Assembly: GCA_964392245.1 (NCBI GenBank) | Contig: CAYMOX010000002.1 | Location: 62,001 to 126,000, forward strand | DNA: 64,000 nucleotides | Reading direction: 5' to 3' | DNA from: JAAUUJ01 sp964392245 | Lineage (GTDB): Bacteria; Cyanobacteriota; Cyanobacteriia; Thermostichales; Thermostichaceae | Shown here: in pieces, positions 1-9,048 of the stretch | Numbering within the stretch: position 1 is the stretch's first letter | Layout of the letters: each line of letters begins with the position of its first letter | Made by a program: the position numbers and the translations under genes | Notes under the pieces: model-generated | Seen by the model: only the letters and a program-made list of their open reading frames with translations | The model's database searches: none | What the model was told of the DNA's origin: nothing

Positions 1-897
1 AGACGCTAACAGCTGCTGAACCAGGTCGGAAAATGACCACCCCAGGGCCGCAGCGGCATCAGGAGCCAGTGAGGTGGGGGTCATGCCAGGCAAAGTATTC
101 ACCTCCAATACCCAGGGGTGTTCCTCGGCATCGATCCGCAGATCCACGCGCGCCAGGCCCTCACACTTCAGGGCTCGGTAGGCAGCCAGGGCCACAGAGT
201 TGGCCTGGGAGAGTCCTGCCTCTGAGAGGGACGCTGGTGTGATGTGGCGAGATCCGTTGACCCCATATTTGGCTGCGTAGGAATAAAAAGAATCCAGGAT
301 CGGTAAAATCTCGACTGCGGGCAGGATAACACCATCCAGAATCGAGATTGTGATTTCTTTGCCTGCGATGAATTGTTCTGCAACCCATGAGTCCGGGGTG
401 GCAGGAGATGTTGCAAGCAGGGATTCATAGTCAGAGGCCTGATGCAGCACCTGCACCCCCACACTCGATCCAGACGCTACAGGTTTGATGATCAGGGGGC
501 TGCCTAAAACCTCCAGCAAGTGTGCCCAGGGTTGACCCAAGGGCTGTTCGACCCAGGCTGGGGTAGGAATTTGATGACTACGAAAGAGATGCTTAGCTGC
601 CACTTTATCCATGGCCAAGGCGCTGGAGAGGAGTCCAGAGCCCTGATAGGGCATCGCTAACCAATCCAGGAGTGCCTGCACCGTGCCATCCTCCCCAGGA
701 GATCCATGCAGGGCAATCCAAACAAAGTTACAGCCCTCTTGTTTCGCCCGCCAGAGTTGATACGGTAGATCTATCCCAGGATCAAGGACAGAGACGATAT
801 GCCCGAGATCCTCCAGGGCAGCTTTGACCGCCTTCCCTGTTACTAATGAAACCTCCCGCTCGGGAGAGGTTCCGCCCATAAGCACCAGAATATTCAC
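1..897 (-). CDS. ddl: D-alanine--D-alanine ligase, cut by the left edge
   Basis: Ligates two D-alanines with ATP in the cytoplasm for peptidoglycan precursor synthesis. The reading frame starts with GTG (NILVLMGGTSPEREVSL) and runs 299 codons to the window edge without a stop. It shows the family landmarks: GGTSPEREVS at the N terminus, HGSPGEDG, the ATP-grasp segment PLIIKPVASGSSVGVQ, EITISILDG, and the C-terminal RVDLRIDAEEHPWVLEVNTLPGMTP split over two strands of the active site. Since Ddl proteins are usually 300-370 residues, only a short tail is missing. The gene follows ftsZ by 39 bp on the same strand, so the two are probably cotranscribed. A GAGGTG lies upstream of the GTG. Identity is secure; the exact start is the main uncertainty. 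Confidence 0.93.
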   Translation of the reverse strand, partial: MNILVLMGGTSPEREVSLVTGKAVKAALEDLGHIVSVLDPGIDLPYQLWRAKQEGCNFVWIALHGSPGEDGTVQALLDWLAMPYQGSGLLSSALAMDKVAAKHLFRSHQIPTPAWVEQPLGQPWAHLLEVLGSPLIIKPVASGSSVGVQVLHQASDYESLLATSPATPDSWVAEQFIAGKEITISILDGVILPAVEILPILDSFYSYAAKYGVNGSRHITPASLSEAGLSQANSVALAAYRALKCEGLARVDLRIDAEEHPWVLEVNTLPGMTPTSLAPDAAAALGWSFSDLVQQLLAS

Positions 898-936
898 CTT
901 TTCACACCTCACAAACACCCAATCCACCGGAAAGGC

Positions 937-2208
937 TTAAGAGAGAGGCCTACGGCGGCGAAGAAACTCTGGGATATCCAGACCCGTTTCAGGACTCCGG
1001 GGGGGGGCAGTCGGCAGCTCAACCGAGGCAGCAGCAGCAGAACTACTTTTCCGGTGAGCAGCCTGTTTGGGGTCAGGTTTCTCGGAACTAGCGGAGGTAG
1101 ATTTGGGGGTAGCGCTATGGGCAAAGCCAGTGGCAATCACCGTCAGCCTCACCTCCCCCTGCATCCTCTCGTCAATCACAGCCCCCAGAATGATATTGGC
1201 ATCAGGATCAACAGCTTCAGAAATAATTTTGCCCGCAGAAATGACCTCATGCAGGGTTAAGTCTGCCCCACCCGTCACGTTGAGCAATACGCCCCGTGCT
1301 CCGTCAATAGAGGTTTCCAGCAGAGGAGAAGAGATGGCGGTCATGGCTGCCTCACTTGCACGAGACTTGCCACTTCCCATCCCGATTCCCATCAGAGCTG
1401 TACCCGCATCCGCCATCACACTGCGCACATCGGCAAAATCAACGTTGATCATGCCAGGAATGACAATGATGTCTGAGATTCCCTGAACCCCCTGACGCAG
1501 GACATCATCCGCCACCCGAAAGGCTTCCTGAACAGGAGTCTGCTCCGAAATCACAGAGAGAAGTTGATCGTTGGGGATGACGATCAGAGTGTCCACAGCC
1601 GATTGCAGCTCACTAATCCCTTCTTCCGCCTGACGGGTGCGGCGGCGACCTTCAAAAGTAAATGGGCGGGTGACTACCCCCACAGTGAGAGCTCCGGATT
1701 CTTTCGCCATCTGGGCCACAATTGGTGCAGCCCCCGTTCCTGTGCCTCCTCCCATCCCTGCCGCGACAAAGACCAGATCAGCCCCTTCCAGGGCCTTAGC
1801 AATCTCTTCACTGGATTCTTCAGCCGCCTTCTGACCCACTGCAGGGTTTCCCCCTGCCCCTAAGCCACGGGTCAGTTTTTGCCCGATCTGGAGACGCTGG
1901 ATACCGGTGGACTGAACCAGTGCCTGGGCATCGGTATTGATACTCCAGAACTCAACACCACTCAAATTATTCAGAACCATGCGGTTGACGGCATTGCAGC
2001 CTCCACCCCCGACACCCACGACTTTGATCTTGGCGGCATTGCTGGGAACAATACCATCCAACTGGCTGGAGGGGCGAAGATGAGTGCCATTATTTCCGAA
2101 ATCGGAGCGAGCCATGTCACCCGGGTAATAGTGAGAGGGCTCAGCATTATCCCTGGCCTGGTGAGTCCCCGGGCCCGAGGGATGCAGATCTGACCAGTTG
2201 GACGCCAT
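937..2208 (-). CDS. ftsZ: Cell division protein FtsZ
   Basis: Tubulin-like GTPase that polymerises into the division ring. The 423-residue protein has a variable extension of about 60 residues, then the GTPase core KVVGVGGGGCNAVNRM, the tubulin signature GMGGGTGTGAAPIVA, and the T7 synergy loop NVDFADVRSVMADAG that completes the nucleotide site of the next subunit. A Ser/Pro/Ala-rich linker leads to the C-terminal peptide DIPEFLRRRR, which in cyanobacteria is the docking tail for division partners. The long N-terminal extension is usual in cyanobacterial FtsZ. ddl follows closely downstream on the same strand. No ftsQ lies next to it, although ddl-ftsQ-ftsZ order is common elsewhere. The ATG at 2208 has no strong ribosome-binding site, so the start within the extension is less certain. 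Confidence 0.97.
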   Translation of the reverse strand: MASNWSDLHPSGPGTHQARDNAEPSHYYPGDMARSDFGNNGTHLRPSSQLDGIVPSNAAKIKVVGVGGGGCNAVNRMVLNNLSGVEFWSINTDAQALVQSTGIQRLQIGQKLTRGLGAGGNPAVGQKAAEESSEEIAKALEGADLVFVAAGMGGGTGTGAAPIVAQMAKESGALTVGVVTRPFTFEGRRRTRQAEEGISELQSAVDTLIVIPNDQLLSVISEQTPVQEAFRVADDVLRQGVQGISDIIVIPGMINVDFADVRSVMADAGTALMGIGMGSGKSRASEAAMTAISSPLLETSIDGARGVLLNVTGGADLTLHEVISAGKIISEAVDPDANIILGAVIDERMQGEVRLTVIATGFAHSATPKSTSASSEKPDPKQAAHRKSSSAAAASVELPTAPPRSPETGLDIPEFLRRRRPLS

Positions 2209-2680
2209 TGTTGTTCCAGATACTCGCTGTTTCGAATATGGGCCATTTTAACTTGCATTAATATAGAGCAAAGTCTGATCGATGCCAATTCTTTTTATGA
2301 AATCGCCCTTACATATCGTTATCGAGGCAGAAAAATGTTGCACAAACCACAAAGAGGCTCTCAGCGTCTCTGTTGAGCAGTCCCCAATTTCTGCACCTTT
2401 CTCAGCGGCGAAATCCTGTTCAACCTGGGTCCGAGTCTTCCACCAGATCTAGATCTGCAATCCACAGCCCCACCCCAGACACCTAAATCTAGCAATCCTC
2501 TCTCCAGAATCTGGGAACTTCCGTCAAGACACCCCCTTGACCACACCCTATCCGGTGGATAACCTTAAGAGTGTTTACTATATATGGTGAGCATCGGGCG
2601 GCATCCTATGCTGGTCCGTTCAGCGTTTGGGCCGCTCTTCACGTTCGATCATCAAGTTTTGGATAGGAAAGGAGATTGTT
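2209..2680. other. Intergenic stretch upstream of ftsZ
   Basis: About 470 bp between ftsZ and a small plus-strand reading frame. It should hold the ftsZ promoter and leader. I see no convincing gene in it and in particular no ftsQ. The part around 2260-2360 and 2560-2590 is more AT-rich than its surroundings, but I could not place a promoter with confidence. Confidence 0.5.
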
Positions 2681-3079
2681 ATGGCTCGGGAATTTACTGT
2701 TCGCGGCATCCGTCTTCTCCGACCTCTGCATGGGAGGCGGAGAGCCCGACCCTGGTTAAGCTCCTGGATAAGATTGTTGTCAGGTGATGGCCAGCCTCAT
2801 CCGACTCCCGGGCTTTATCTGCCCCTGCCTTCTCCACAGGATCCTGAAGCATCAGGAGTATGGCTGGGAACCATTCACATTGCCCGGAGCACATCTCCTG
2901 CTGTTTTTCATCCACCTCTGGCCATGCCCCCAGATCAGGACGTGAGTCGTCGTCAGGTGAGACACATTTTTCAACAGAACCGAATTAAACCCCGCTCAAG
3001 CCAACTCAGACCCCGCTTGCCGTCCACGCCATCTACTGCTTATTGTTTGGATCCTCAGCCGGTCTCGGTTTCCTCGTAG
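2681..3079 (+). CDS. Possible small hypothetical protein
   Basis: A 132-codon frame preceded by a good ribosome-binding site (GGAAAGGAG with 6 bases before the ATG at 2681). The product begins MAREFTVRGIRLLRPLHGRRR and is basic, rich in Arg, Pro and Ser, with no membrane segment and no motif I recognise. It ends six bases before the convergent coiled-coil gene stops. Composition (many Arg/Pro, few acidic residues) is also what a chance frame in GC-rich DNA would give, so the main support is the ribosome-binding site and the otherwise empty DNA. It could be non-coding or a frameshifted relic. Confidence 0.35.
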   Translation: MAREFTVRGIRLLRPLHGRRRARPWLSSWIRLLSGDGQPHPTPGLYLPLPSPQDPEASGVWLGTIHIARSTSPAVFHPPLAMPPDQDVSRRQVRHIFQQNRIKPRSSQLRPRLPSTPSTAYCLDPQPVSVSS

Positions 3080-3085
3080 CTAAGG

Positions 3086-4582
3086 CTAGGTCTGCTGGGC
3101 GTTATCGAAAGAGAAAGGGGGCTGAAGACCCAGCAGCCTGAAGATTTGGAATTCCAGCTTTTTGGAAACTCCGCTATTTTGTCGGGATTCTTTGCGATGA
3201 ACCTGCAAGAGTCCCTCCAGTCGTTGGATCTGGCTATCCACTTCCGCCTCATTAGCGTAGAGAGTGAGCAGGATCTGCCCAATATCCAGATGTTCGCGGA
3301 CATTGATGAGGGAGATAGGGATCATCACATTGGGATTCTGTCGGAGAATTTGTTGCAGGTGATAATTCGCGGAAGGGGAAAGACGATCTTTGAGATCAAG
3401 AGGGGAAGAGAGCTCTTTGCGAAGCGGGACAACATTGGCCTGTCGAGCCATTTCAGCTTCCTGTAGTTGTTCTCGCAACCGTTCTGCCTCCACCTCCTGT
3501 TGAAACACCTGTTCCTGAAGTTTAAGGAGCATCCCCTCATACTTGAGCTCAACCCGGTGTGCCGCCTTGAGTTCAGCTTCCAACTCACTCACCTGCTTCT
3601 GCAGCACCTCCCGTTCTCCTTGAGGCTGACCCTGCAATCGCTCATTCTGTCGCCACAATTTCGCCTCCAGTTCATTGATCCGCATCTCGTATTCAGTAAT
3701 CTGATGATTCTGTTCATGGGTCAATGCCTGACTTTTGTGCAATTCCGCTTCCAAAAAGTCAACTCGTTCCTGATACTGCTGTTGATAATCCCAGAGCTGA
3801 TCTTGAACCTGGCGAGAGTAGCGCTGAAACTCTTCTTCCTGTTGATAGAGCTGCATTTGCAGGGACTCAATTTGATTATTCAGATTGAGCATTTCCCCTT
3901 TATCCACCGCTGCAGGCTCAACCCTGCGGGGATCGTGATACTGATCCAGCCAATCAGCCCCCTGTTCGGTCTCAATCAATTCCAGGTTATCCAGGGTTGT
4001 TCCCTGCCAAGGATTGACTCGCAAATCTTGATCCGACACTTCAGGCAGAGGGGGAAAGTCATCCCATGTCGTGGAGGAAGCTGTGGCTTGCCGTTCCGAC
4101 TGCCACTGTTGTTGCAGATACTGGCGCTGGGTGGCAGTTTCAACAAATCGCTTCTGTAATACTGACCAGGCACGGTTTCGATTGAAGGTTTGCAGGTAGC
4201 TCTGCTCGTGCAGGGCCCATTCCAGGATCTCAGAACTGATGACCCGGTTAGTCACCAATAATTCCCCCAGCTTTTTGCGCGACTTTTCTTGGAGCTGCAG
4301 AGATGCCTTTAACTGAGGAAAAGAAAGAAACCCATTCAGAACCAGAACTTCTCCGAGTCTTAAAGAGGAACACTCCACAAAGCGGTAGAGCGCCTCTGGA
4401 GTCAGGCATTCAAGATCTTGACCAATTTCTCCAAATCTCAAAGGCGATTTGGCTTGCTCCGCCAGAATTTGGGCAATGGTGATCTGATCCAGATACCCTG
4501 CTTGCAAGAGTTGCTGTCCAAGGGGAAGGGCAGGGCGTTGCGATGGTTGTTTTTGCCTCATCCATGTGGAGTGAAATGACAT
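3086..4582 (-). CDS. Coiled-coil protein with PilB/MshE N-domain-like repeats
   Basis: A 498-residue protein of unknown function. Residues about 20-160 contain three short helical units of the type LGELLVxxxxISxxxLxxALxxQ (for example GQQLLQAGYLDQITIAQILAEQ and LGEVLVLNGFLSFPQLKASL). These resemble the N-terminal nucleotide- or lipid-sensing module found in PilB/GspE and MshE ATPases, but no ATPase domain follows. Residues about 220-395 form a long Gln/Glu-rich coiled coil. A C-terminal region of about 90 residues looks globular. There is no signal peptide, so it is probably cytoplasmic. It sits 48 bp downstream of a TPR gene on the same strand, which suggests an operon. A scaffold linked to pili or motility is possible, but that is inference only. 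Confidence 0.72.
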   Translation of the reverse strand: MSFHSTWMRQKQPSQRPALPLGQQLLQAGYLDQITIAQILAEQAKSPLRFGEIGQDLECLTPEALYRFVECSSLRLGEVLVLNGFLSFPQLKASLQLQEKSRKKLGELLVTNRVISSEILEWALHEQSYLQTFNRNRAWSVLQKRFVETATQRQYLQQQWQSERQATASSTTWDDFPPLPEVSDQDLRVNPWQGTTLDNLELIETEQGADWLDQYHDPRRVEPAAVDKGEMLNLNNQIESLQMQLYQQEEEFQRYSRQVQDQLWDYQQQYQERVDFLEAELHKSQALTHEQNHQITEYEMRINELEAKLWRQNERLQGQPQGEREVLQKQVSELEAELKAAHRVELKYEGMLLKLQEQVFQQEVEAERLREQLQEAEMARQANVVPLRKELSSPLDLKDRLSPSANYHLQQILRQNPNVMIPISLINVREHLDIGQILLTLYANEAEVDSQIQRLEGLLQVHRKESRQNSGVSKKLEFQIFRLLGLQPPFSFDNAQQT

Positions 4583-4630
4583 TGGTAGGATCCCTCAAAG
4601 ATGCTGCGATGATCTGGATGAAAGCCTGGA

Positions 4631-6034
4631 CTACCGCTTGAGCTGCATTTGGGTTCTGACCCTTTCCAGAAGGGAGAGGACTTCTAAATGATTGGGGTTC
4701 AAGCCAAGGGAAAGGTGCAGTTCTGCAGCCCCCTCTTCCCATTCCCCCAACGTTGTCAGGGCCTTGCCCAGCTGTACATGGGCGAGCGTGTAGCTACCAT
4801 TTAAACGAATAGCTTGCCGATAAGCATGAACGGCCTGAGGAATATCGCCTTGAAGTCGGTGAATTTCCCCCATCCCAAAATGAGCTTCTGCCACATCCGG
4901 ATCCTGTTCCAGGATCGATTGAAAGCAACTGCAGGCCGACTCAAATTGCTCTCGTTGGACAAACTTTCGCCCGGAATGGGTTGTTTTTTTCTCCATCAAC
5001 TTGATCAGTCCGATCATGGCTGCCGCTGGATGAAACTCAGGTTGTAACTCCAGAGCTCTCTCACAACGACTGATGGCGGTGTTGAAATCACGATCTCTGA
5101 TCAAAAGCTGGCCCAGTCCAAAATGAGCTTTTGCACAGTTAGGATCACGGGCGAGAGCAGATAGACAGGCAATTCCTGCCTCATTCACCTCCCCAGTTTG
5201 TAGCTGGGCTAACCCCAGATCGGCGTACCATTCTGCCGGAGTACTTTTACAGGCTTCGATACTTTTTTTTAAAATTCGAATTGCCTCATGCAAATGTCCT
5301 TGCAGATAGAGCACCCATCCCAGATCATGGTGCAGAGCAGGTGAATTCGGCTTCAATTTGAGCGCCTTTTGGTAAGCGGCAACTGCGGGCTCCAGCTTTC
5401 CTTGTTTAACAAGCACCTGACCAAGGGATTGATGGATCTCTGCTTGTCCTGGCAGCAGTTGCGTGGCCGTCTCATAAGCCGTTGCTGCGGATTGCCATTG
5501 CCGTTGCTGCTGTAAGACATGGCCGAGCTGACAGTAGACCACTGCCGCTGAGGATCCATCCCCCTGGGGCAGATCGATGGCCTGACGCAGGTAAGCAATC
5601 GCTGCTGCCAGTTTTTGTTGACTGGCCAGATTTTCACTATAGGCAAGCAGGGCCTGCCGTAACTTGGTGGTCAATTCCAGGGAAGGGGCTGCATGTTCTA
5701 ACAGCAAACGATAGTGATGAATAGCCTGATCAAACTGCTGACTGGCCAGGAGTAAATCCGCCAACAGGAGCTGCGATTGTGGTTGAACCTCGGTTTGCTG
5801 GGGGGATGATTGTAATAGTTGAACTGCCTCCAGAATCTGTCCGGAATCAGCCAGCTGTAGACTCCGCTCATAGAGGCTGGGAGGGGCAGAACCGCGAGCC
5901 CATTTCAAAACAGGATGGAGAAGTTGCGTGACCTGTGCAGCCTGTTTCAAGAGACTACCCACATCAGACCAGTGGCCATCAGTTGCTACCAGAGAAGCAT
6001 CTCCCTCAGAGGTGTAGGGCATCGTCAGCGTCAT
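4631..6034 (-). CDS. Tetratricopeptide-repeat protein
   Basis: A protein of about 467 residues made almost wholly of TPR units. Many helix pairs carry the W/L-G-Y-A-F-P pattern, for example QAEIHQSLGQVLVKQGKLEP, SPALHHDLGWVLYLQGHLHE and AEAHFGMGEIHRLQGDIPQA. I count roughly ten or more repeats. There is no signal peptide or membrane helix, so it should be a cytoplasmic scaffold binding partner proteins. The start at 6034 (MTLTMPYTSEGD) follows AGGAGG closely. An ATG further upstream at 6061 is possible but lacks a comparable site. The coiled-coil gene follows 48 bp downstream. The specific role is unknown. Confidence 0.85.
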   Translation of the reverse strand: MTLTMPYTSEGDASLVATDGHWSDVGSLLKQAAQVTQLLHPVLKWARGSAPPSLYERSLQLADSGQILEAVQLLQSSPQQTEVQPQSQLLLADLLLASQQFDQAIHHYRLLLEHAAPSLELTTKLRQALLAYSENLASQQKLAAAIAYLRQAIDLPQGDGSSAAVVYCQLGHVLQQQRQWQSAATAYETATQLLPGQAEIHQSLGQVLVKQGKLEPAVAAYQKALKLKPNSPALHHDLGWVLYLQGHLHEAIRILKKSIEACKSTPAEWYADLGLAQLQTGEVNEAGIACLSALARDPNCAKAHFGLGQLLIRDRDFNTAISRCERALELQPEFHPAAAMIGLIKLMEKKTTHSGRKFVQREQFESACSCFQSILEQDPDVAEAHFGMGEIHRLQGDIPQAVHAYRQAIRLNGSYTLAHVQLGKALTTLGEWEEGAAELHLSLGLNPNHLEVLSLLERVRTQMQLKR

Positions 6035-6232
6035 AAGCCTCCTGGATAAAGCAACAGGCAAATCAAGGTTGATGAAACGGCAGCACTGTCGTCCTCAAAG
6101 TTAAAGGGAGTAGGCTACCGGTAACATCAGTTACAGCTTATCAATGGCAACGCCTGAGCTGATCCGCACAACAGCGTAGAATCTCTGATCAATCTGCCGA
6201 ATGCGATCAGGATCCTCGTCCCTTGGGCTTCT

Positions 6233-6946
6233 CTACAAGAACTGGTGGCTTTCCGGTTGCAGAACCACTTCATTGGGAATGGCAGCTGCGGGTACTTCCA
6301 GGGTGAAGCTCACAGCCTCTGCCACTGTTGCGGGACTGAGCATCTTATCCCGTTGTACCTTCATGCTGATTTGATCCCAGAAGGGAGAATCCACACCTCC
6401 CAGGTAGAAGAGGGTAAACTTGACGCCAAACCGCTTCAGTTCATCAGCCATACATTTGCTAAACCCAACCACGGCAAACTTTGAGGCACAGTAGCCTGCG
6501 GCCATGGCCATGGGATGACGCCCCAGAATCCCTGGAAAGTTCAAAACATGTCCTGATTTTTGCTCACGCATGCTGTTGCAGACCAGCTGGGTGGTAAAGA
6601 AACTGCCCTTGAAGTTAACCTGCATCATGGTATCCAGATCCGCTTCCGTGAGCTGGTGAGAGGGCTTGAGAATACCTACGCCTGCACAGTTGATGAGAAC
6701 ATCAATCCGACCAAAGTGCTCCAGGGTTTGAGATACCAGTGTTTCCACCTGATCCTGGCGCGTCACATCTGCAGGAAATGTAACGACTGCCTCAGGCTTG
6801 GCCAACCTGCTGGCCAGTTCCTGTAACGGTTCGGATCGACGCGCCGCTAAGCTGAGTGCAAACCCTGTTTCCGATAGACGGGAGACAATGGCTTGCCCCA
6901 ATCCCCCCGTCGCTCCCGTTACCAATGCAACTCGTGATGCCATCAT
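6233..6946 (-). CDS. SDR-family oxidoreductase lacking the usual catalytic serine
   Basis: A 237-residue short-chain dehydrogenase/reductase. It has the Rossmann glycine motif VTGATGGLGQAI (residues about 9-20), the structural NCAGVG (86-91) and the catalytic YCASK (Tyr152, Lys156). The segment that normally reads NISS and supplies the active-site serine is NFPGILG here (residues 136-142), so serine is replaced by glycine. That could mean an altered reaction, a purely NAD(P)-binding role, or a cyanobacterial subfamily with its own chemistry. The start at 6946 or 6943 (MMASRVALVTG) fits family length; the longer upstream frame is not homologous. The gene is divergent from the LysR-type regulator at 7067, which often signals control by that regulator. 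The substrate cannot be read from the sequence. Confidence 0.88.
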   Translation of the reverse strand: MMASRVALVTGATGGLGQAIVSRLSETGFALSLAARRSEPLQELASRLAKPEAVVTFPADVTRQDQVETLVSQTLEHFGRIDVLINCAGVGILKPSHQLTEADLDTMMQVNFKGSFFTTQLVCNSMREQKSGHVLNFPGILGRHPMAMAAGYCASKFAVVGFSKCMADELKRFGVKFTLFYLGGVDSPFWDQISMKVQRDKMLSPATVAEAVSFTLEVPAAAIPNEVVLQPESHQFL

Positions 6947-6964
6947 TACATTTCTTAACGCCTT

Positions 6965-6980
6965 ATTCAGTGTAGTGAAT
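6965..6980. promoter_or_regulatory. Candidate LysR-type operator (T-N11-A dyad)
   Basis: A 5-6-5 inverted repeat, ATTCA-GTGTAG-TGAAT, lies between the divergent SDR and rbcR genes. It contains the T-N11-A core (T at 6966, A at 6978) that LysR-type regulators bind. It sits 19 bp upstream of the SDR start and about 90 bp upstream of the regulator's likely GTG, a position suited to autoregulation or to control of the SDR gene. This is inferred from pattern and position only. Confidence 0.4.
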
Positions 6981-7066
6981 TTTAGGATCAGGAACCAGCT
7001 TTGAGACTGCGGCAGAATGGAGTTAAAGACCGTGACCAAAGCACAGAGATCCCCAAGGACGCAAGG

Positions 7067-8083
7067 GTGACTAAAGTCAAAGCAGAACAGGATCCAGTTT
7101 TTTCGCTGGATCAGCTGATGATCGTGCGAGCGATTGCCGCCCAGGGAAGTTTTCGTCGCGCAGCCGACAGTCTCTACCTCTCTCAGCCCGCCGTGAGCCT
7201 GCAGGTGCAAAATTTAGAACGACAACTGGGGGTAACCCTCTTCGATCGGGGCGGCAGACAACTGCGGGTGACGGAGGCTGGCAAAATTCTTGTGGATTAC
7301 GGGGAACAGATCCTGACGTTGTGCCAGGAAGCGCAATTGGCTTTAGCGGATCTCCAGGACATGAAGCGAGGCACTCTCCAGCTGGGCGCCAGTCAAACCG
7401 TAGGCACCTACGTGATGCCCCATCTCATCGGTCAGTTCTGGCAGGCCTATCCTCAGGTTTCTGTCCAACTCCTGGTGCAATCTACCCGCCGCATTGCTCG
7501 CAAACTTGCCAGTGGAGAACTGGATCTGGCCATTGTGGGAGGGGAGATCCCCCCAGAATTACAACCTGCAATCGCAGTTATCCCCTATGCCTGCGACGAA
7601 TATGTGCTGGTGACTGCCATGTCTGCACCCGAGGGGGTATGGATCCAGCCTCCAGAGAAAGTCCCTACAGTTTTGCAACTCTCTGATTTAACTCAGTTGC
7701 GCTTTATTACCCTGGATGCTCAGTCTTCCACCCGCCAGACCATTGATCGCTCTCTGCAGCAGCACCAGATCAATCCCCATCACTTTTCCGTGCAGATTGA
7801 GCTCAGTTCGATCGATGCGATTAAAACGGCAGTTGGGGCTGGATTGGGCGTCGCGTTCCTTTCGATTACGGCGGTGGGCCTGGATCTGGAACGTCAAACC
7901 CTGAAACGGCTGCCTGTGGAAGGCCTGGACGTGAAGCGAACCCTGTGGATGCTCTATAATCCCGAACGCTATCAATCCCGCGCCGCCCAGCTATTCCGGG
8001 ATGGCCTGCAGCAGGACTCTGATTGGTTGACCACCCCCCATCCTTATTTGGAGAAGATTCCTTCCCAGCCAGAGGAAAAATAA
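7067..8083 (+). CDS. rbcR: LysR-type regulator, RbcR/Ycf30-like
   Basis: Transcription factor of the LysR family, about 338 residues. The N-terminal winged helix-turn-helix reads FSLDQLMIVRAIAAQGSFRR then SLYLSQPAVSLQVQNLERQL, and LFDRGGRQLRVTEAG ends it. A two-lobed effector domain begins at TLQLGASQTVGTYVMPHLIG. These stretches closely match the RbcR/Ycf30 group, which in cyanobacteria and plastids controls Rubisco operon or carbon-concentration genes. The frame opens further upstream, but the GTG at 7067 with an AAGGA just ahead gives normal family length, so I prefer it. The neighbouring SDR gene is divergent with a candidate operator between them. The group call rests on recalled family resemblance, so CcmR/NdhR-like function is not excluded. 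Confidence 0.85.
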   Translation: MTKVKAEQDPVFSLDQLMIVRAIAAQGSFRRAADSLYLSQPAVSLQVQNLERQLGVTLFDRGGRQLRVTEAGKILVDYGEQILTLCQEAQLALADLQDMKRGTLQLGASQTVGTYVMPHLIGQFWQAYPQVSVQLLVQSTRRIARKLASGELDLAIVGGEIPPELQPAIAVIPYACDEYVLVTAMSAPEGVWIQPPEKVPTVLQLSDLTQLRFITLDAQSSTRQTIDRSLQQHQINPHHFSVQIELSSIDAIKTAVGAGLGVAFLSITAVGLDLERQTLKRLPVEGLDVKRTLWMLYNPERYQSRAAQLFRDGLQQDSDWLTTPHPYLEKIPSQPEEK

Positions 8084-8162
8084 AGCTTGTGACAATCCCT
8101 GGCGGTGACGGAAACTTAACCGTTATACCTGAACTGGAAAGCCTCTCATTCTTTTCCAGATT

Positions 8163-8978
8163 ATGAACAGTACCCCACTGGCCAACCGCTATCGTTTCTA
8201 CCACCCCTTTTTCCTCTCCTTCTTTTCACAAGATCTCTATCAGGATGTAGCTCGGGCCTGGCGGGGGGTCAGCTTCACCTATCTGCTGGTTTTGCAAACA
8301 ATCAGTCTGCTGATTTTGACCTTTTTTTTGCAAATGCAGTTCTCGGCATTTGTGCAGGATCAGGCCCCTGCATTTGTCAGCCAGCTTCCCCTTATCTCAG
8401 TTGCAGATGGACAGCTCAGCACCCCAGAAGATCGTCCCTATATCCTGGAGGATCCCAGTGATGGCACACCCATTGTTGTGATCGATACATCTGGCGAATA
8501 TACGTCTCTAGAGAATACCGAGGCAGTGTTTCTGGCAACCGCAGATACGATTTATGTGCGTCAAAATGATTATGAAACTCGCTCTTTTGATTTACAGGAA
8601 CTTCAGTTACCTGATTTTCAGCTGGATCAGGAAAGCATCTTAAATTTCGTTTACTTCATAGGTGACTGGATATTGATTCTGGCCTTCCCCGTTTCGTTAT
8701 TTTTTCTTTATCTCGGGCGTATCATTCAGGCTTTGTTCTTTAGCCTGATCAGCCTGATCATGGCCTCCATTGCGGGGGTCAGGTTGCCTTATGCGAGTTT
8801 GCTTCGCCTTACCGTTGTGGCCATGACTCCGATCCTCTTGATTGAGACGGTACTTGCTTCCCTGACCCTATCGATCCCAGGCTGGGGATGGATTGGTTTT
8901 TTGATTTTGCTGGGATATCTATTCTTTGCCGTCACTGTCAATCAATCTTCCCCAGGCACCTCTGACCCTGCGCCTTGA
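8163..8978 (+). CDS. DUF1189 family membrane protein
   Basis: A 271-residue integral membrane protein. It opens with HPFFLSFFSQDLYQDVARAW, then has one transmembrane helix (about residues 40-58), a loop of about 100 residues with a conserved-looking pattern (SVADGQL, PIVVIDTSGEYTSLE, IYVRQNDYETRSFDL), and four hydrophobic helices from about residue 160 to 262. This arrangement matches the DUF1189 family, whose function is unknown. It follows rbcR by about 80 bp on the same strand and precedes proB, but nothing shows a functional link. The ATG at 8163 is the natural start. Confidence 0.75.
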   Translation: MNSTPLANRYRFYHPFFLSFFSQDLYQDVARAWRGVSFTYLLVLQTISLLILTFFLQMQFSAFVQDQAPAFVSQLPLISVADGQLSTPEDRPYILEDPSDGTPIVVIDTSGEYTSLENTEAVFLATADTIYVRQNDYETRSFDLQELQLPDFQLDQESILNFVYFIGDWILILAFPVSLFFLYLGRIIQALFFSLISLIMASIAGVRLPYASLLRLTVVAMTPILLIETVLASLTLSIPGWGWIGFLILLGYLFFAVTVNQSSPGTSDPAP

Positions 8979-9048
8979 TTCCGATCTCCTTTGGAAAAGA
9001 ATGCCTCAAACTGCTGTAGGGTAGAGCAGATGTGGTGAGGATCCTTCT

